Shown in pieces: positions 32,977-35,190 of a stretch of DNA of 35,190 nt. This DNA comes from an uncultured Halieaceae bacterium (GTDB taxonomy: Bacteria; Pseudomonadota; Gammaproteobacteria; Pseudomonadales; Halieaceae). Position 1 is the stretch's first letter, and each line of letters starts with the position of its first letter. The stretch lies in contig CAJWWA010000004.1 in assembly GCA_913048495.1 (NCBI GenBank), forward strand, positions 1-35,190, given 5' to 3'. A program made the translations under genes and the position numbers. The notes under the pieces are model-generated. The model searched no databases. It was not told where the DNA came from and was given only the letters and a program-made list of their open reading frames with translations.

Positions 32977-33300
32977 TCACACCTGCATGTTCATGATTTC
33001 CTGGTACGCCGTCAGCAGCTTGTTGCGGACTTCCGTGAGAGCCTGGAACTCGATGTTGGCGCGCTGCGCGGTCACCATGAGCTCGGTGAGCGAGACCTCC
33101 GGGTCGCCGCTCTCGAAGCGCTCGGCGAGGTGCTTGGAGTCCTGCATGGCCCGGTTGACCTCGTCGATGGACGCCTTCATCAGCTCGCCGAAGGCGGGCT
33201 CGCCCGCCGCGCCGCCCGCGTTCCCGGCTTCCTCGCCGCGCGCCGCCGCGGCCATGGCCCGCATCTGCGCCAGTACTTCCCCGATGGCGACATCACTCAC
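32977..33300 (-). CDS. fliE: Flagellar hook-basal body protein FliE
   Basis: 107 residues, family length. The C-terminal half has the usual pattern: SLTELMVTAQRANIEFQALT followed by VRNKLLTAYQEIMNMQV. FliE joins the MS ring to the rod. The GTG start at 33300 overlaps the fleR stop by GTGA and has GGAGG six bases upstream. The coupling to fleR is unusual. Confidence 0.94.
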   Translation of the reverse strand: MSDVAIGEVLAQMRAMAAAARGEEAGNAGGAAGEPAFGELMKASIDEVNRAMQDSKHLAERFESGDPEVSLTELMVTAQRANIEFQALTEVRNKLLTAYQEIMNMQV

Positions 33301-34676
33301 TCTGCACCTCCTCCACGTAACTCCGTCCCCGGTACGGGCACGCCCTGCTCCTTCATCCGCGCCAGCTTGTAGCGCAGCGTCCGCGGGCTGATGCCCAGGC
33401 GCTCCGCCGCGGCCTTGCGGCTGCCGCCGCTCGCCGACAGCGCGCCGAGGATCACTTCCTGCTCGCGCTGGCGGAGGTCCCCCTCCAGCTGGGGACGCTC
33501 GGGCGCCGGGGCGGCGGCCGCCACCGCATCCCGGGGGGTCTCCCCGAACTCGATGTCCGCAGCGCCGATCACCTCGCCCGGGGCGAGGATGGCCGTGCGC
33601 TGCATGCAGTTCTCGAGTTCGCGCACGTTGCCGCGCCAACCGTGCGCCAGCAGCCGCTCCCGCGCGCCGGGTGCCAGCGAAAGCTCGCGGCCACGGGGGC
33701 TGTAGCGGGCGAGGAACGACTCCGCCAGGGCGAGGATGTCGCCCGGCCGGTCGCGCAGCGGCGGCACGGTCAGCGGCAGCACGTTGAGCCGGTAGTAGAG
33801 ATCCTCCCGGAATGCCCCCTCGGCGACCGCGTCCGCGAGCCGCCGGTTCGTCGTCGCCAGCACCCGCACGTCGAGGGGAATCAGCCGCTGGCCGCCGAGC
33901 CGCTCCACCTCGCGCTCCTGCAGTACCCGCAGGAGCTTGGCCTGCAGGGCGAGGTCCATCTCCGAGACCTCGTCGAGGAGCAGCGTGCCGCCGTTGGCCT
34001 GCTCGAACTTGCCGGGCCGGGACTGGTGGGCGCCGGTGTAGGCGCCCTTCTCGTAGCCGAACAGCATGGACTCAAGCATGTTCTCGGGGATCGCCGCGCA
34101 GTTCACCGCGAGGAAAGGCGACGACGCCCGGGGAGAGCAGTGGTGCAGGTAGCGGGCCAGCACCTCCTTGCCCGTGCCCGATTCGCCGCTGATCAGCACC
34201 GTCGCATCGCTCGCCGCGATGCGACGGGCGAGGTCGAGGAGATCGCGCGTGGCCGGATCCGCCGAGACCGGCTGCCCCGTCGGCGGCGCCGGCTGCAGCC
34301 GCTCCACCATCTCCAGCAGGGCTTCCGCGGGAAAGGGCTTGAGCAGGTAATCGGTGGCGCCGCCGCGCATGGCGTGCACCGCGTCCTCGACGGAGCCGTG
34401 CGCGGTGATCATGACGAAGGGCAGCTCGGGGCGGCGACGGCGGACCTCGCGCAGGAGCACCTGCCCGTCCATGCGGTCCATCTGCACGTCGCTGATCACC
34501 AGGTCGACCCGCTCCTCGTCCATCGCCAGCAGTGCCGCCTGGCCGTCGGCGGCGGTGACCACCTCGTAGCCCCCGTCGAGCAGGGTGTCCTGCAGGGCCT
34601 CCCGCAGCGTGGCGTCGTCCTCGACCACGAGGATGCGCCCCGGTTCGCCGTGGGCCAGCGCCTGCGGTGCATTCAT
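33297..34676 (-). CDS. fleR: Sigma-54-dependent response regulator FleR
   Basis: 459 residues. Receiver domain (about 14-125) with phosphoacceptor Asp63 and Lys113 in LLKPF; AAA+ domain with Walker A GESGTGKE (164-171), the sigma-54 contact loop GAYTGA (211-216, Tyr for the usual Phe) and Walker B TLLLDEVSEM; C-terminal Fis-type helix-turn-helix (SRKAAAERLGISPRTLRYKL). It should activate the sigma-54 promoters found at fliF, fliL and fliK. ATG 34676 overlaps the fleS stop (ATGA) and follows GGAGGG by 6-7 bases; the frame upstream mirrors fleS. Confidence 0.93.
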   Translation of the reverse strand: MNAPQALAHGEPGRILVVEDDATLREALQDTLLDGGYEVVTAADGQAALLAMDEERVDLVISDVQMDRMDGQVLLREVRRRRPELPFVMITAHGSVEDAVHAMRGGATDYLLKPFPAEALLEMVERLQPAPPTGQPVSADPATRDLLDLARRIAASDATVLISGESGTGKEVLARYLHHCSPRASSPFLAVNCAAIPENMLESMLFGYEKGAYTGAHQSRPGKFEQANGGTLLLDEVSEMDLALQAKLLRVLQEREVERLGGQRLIPLDVRVLATTNRRLADAVAEGAFREDLYYRLNVLPLTVPPLRDRPGDILALAESFLARYSPRGRELSLAPGARERLLAHGWRGNVRELENCMQRTAILAPGEVIGAADIEFGETPRDAVAAAAPAPERPQLEGDLRQREQEVILGALSASGGSRKAAAERLGISPRTLRYKLARMKEQGVPVPGTELRGGGAE

Positions 34677-35190
34677 GCCCTGCCCTCCTGCGGGGCCGCC
34701 TGCCGCGTCATGTCCCGGGAAGAGGCACACAGCGGTAACTCCAGCGTGAATTCCGCGCCACCGCCGGGCCGGTTCGCCGCCACGACGGTCCCGCCGTGGT
34801 CGGCGACCGTGCGCGCGACCACCGCCAGGCCGAGACCGGTGCCCTGGGCGCGGGTCGTGAAGAACGGGTCGAAGACCTTGTCGAGGTGCGTCTCGGGAAT
34901 GCCCGGGCCGGTATCGTAGACCCGGAGCTGCAGGGTGTGCGCATCGGTGGCACCGGCCCAGAGGGCGATCTCGACACCGTCGCCGCCGTTCTCCACGGCA
35001 TTACTGACCAGGTTGGCCAAGGCGCCCGCCAGCTCTTCCCGGGCGCCCTCGACCACCAGGCTCCGGTCGACCGGCGTCACGGCCAGGGCGGCGCCGGCGG
35101 CCAGTGCGTGGTTCAGTAACGCCTTTTCTCCCGTGCGTTGATAGGCCTCCAGCAAAGCCATGCCCACGGCCGGGGTTCCGGGTGGTTGCA
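34673..35190 (-). CDS. fleS: Sensor kinase FleS, 5' end cut by the window edge
   Basis: About 172 C-terminal residues. The visible part is the histidine-kinase ATPase domain: N box LANLVSNAVENG, G1 DTGPGIP, F box FDPFFTT and G2 GTGLGLAV. The His-containing dimerisation helix lies off the right edge apart from its end. It should phosphorylate FleR, with which it overlaps by 4 bases. The fleS name rests on this pairing next to fliE. Confidence 0.88.
   Translation of the reverse strand, partial: QPPGTPAVGMALLEAYQRTGEKALLNHALAAGAALAVTPVDRSLVVEGAREELAGALANLVSNAVENGGDGVEIALWAGATDAHTLQLRVYDTGPGIPETHLDKVFDPFFTTRAQGTGLGLAVVARTVADHGGTVVAANRPGGGAEFTLELPLCASSRDMTRQAAPQEGRA

Noticed and set aside
1-35190. 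CRISPR arrays, tRNA or rRNA genes, insertion sequences, phage genes
   Set aside because: None seen on either strand by reading; coding sequence fills nearly the entire window.

Overview
This is a GC-rich stretch from a gammaproteobacterium with a polar-type, sodium-capable flagellum. The gene order fleSR-fliEFGHIJK-fliLMNOPQR-flhBA-flhF-fleN-fliA is the Pseudomonas/Vibrio/Ectothiorhodospira type, and flhF plus fleN usually go with polar placement. PomAB-like stators suggest a marine or halophilic lifestyle. The taxonomic guess is inference only. GTG starts and 1-14 base gene overlaps are very common.

Layout. Bases 1-5500 are mixed housekeeping and accessory genes: a beta carbonic anhydrase cut by the left edge (-), a large periplasmic-propeller diguanylate cyclase (+), a DUF6607-type lipoprotein (-) under an apparent Fur-controlled promoter, and a small membrane-anchored unknown protein (+). 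Bases 5534-11767 (all -) read, in transcription order, as a second FliK-like protein, an FlhB C-domain-only protein, a soluble GGDEF diguanylate cyclase, and then a tightly coupled trio: a DTGA-motif retropepsin-like lipoprotein, an inactive transglutaminase fused to a membrane domain, and a RimK-like ATP-grasp ligase. Bases 11891-14156 (+) hold pomA-pomB-pilZ, three genes joined by ATGA overlaps. Bases 14189-26069 (-) form one long flagellar operon, fliLMNOPQR-flhB-flhA-flhF-fleN-fliA-motC-motD, ending in a 57-residue ORF. Bases 26421-35190 (-) hold fleS (partial), fleR, fliE, fliF-J and fliK.

How they work together. FleSR is a sigma-54-type two-component system. Three good -24/-12 elements lie upstream of fliF, fliL and fliK, so the basal body, export gate and hook ruler look sigma-54 dependent. 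FlhF and FleN set flagellar position and number, and FliA switches on late genes. Two stator units are encoded tail to tail: PomAB carries the Thr residues linked to sodium use, while MotC has Ala at the first of these positions, as proton-type MotA does. The PilZ gene coupled to pomAB, with two diguanylate cyclases nearby, suggests c-di-GMP control of the sodium stator. No chemotaxis, flg rod/hook, flagellin, fleQ or rpoN genes are in the window. I saw no tRNA, rRNA, CRISPR array, insertion sequence or prophage.
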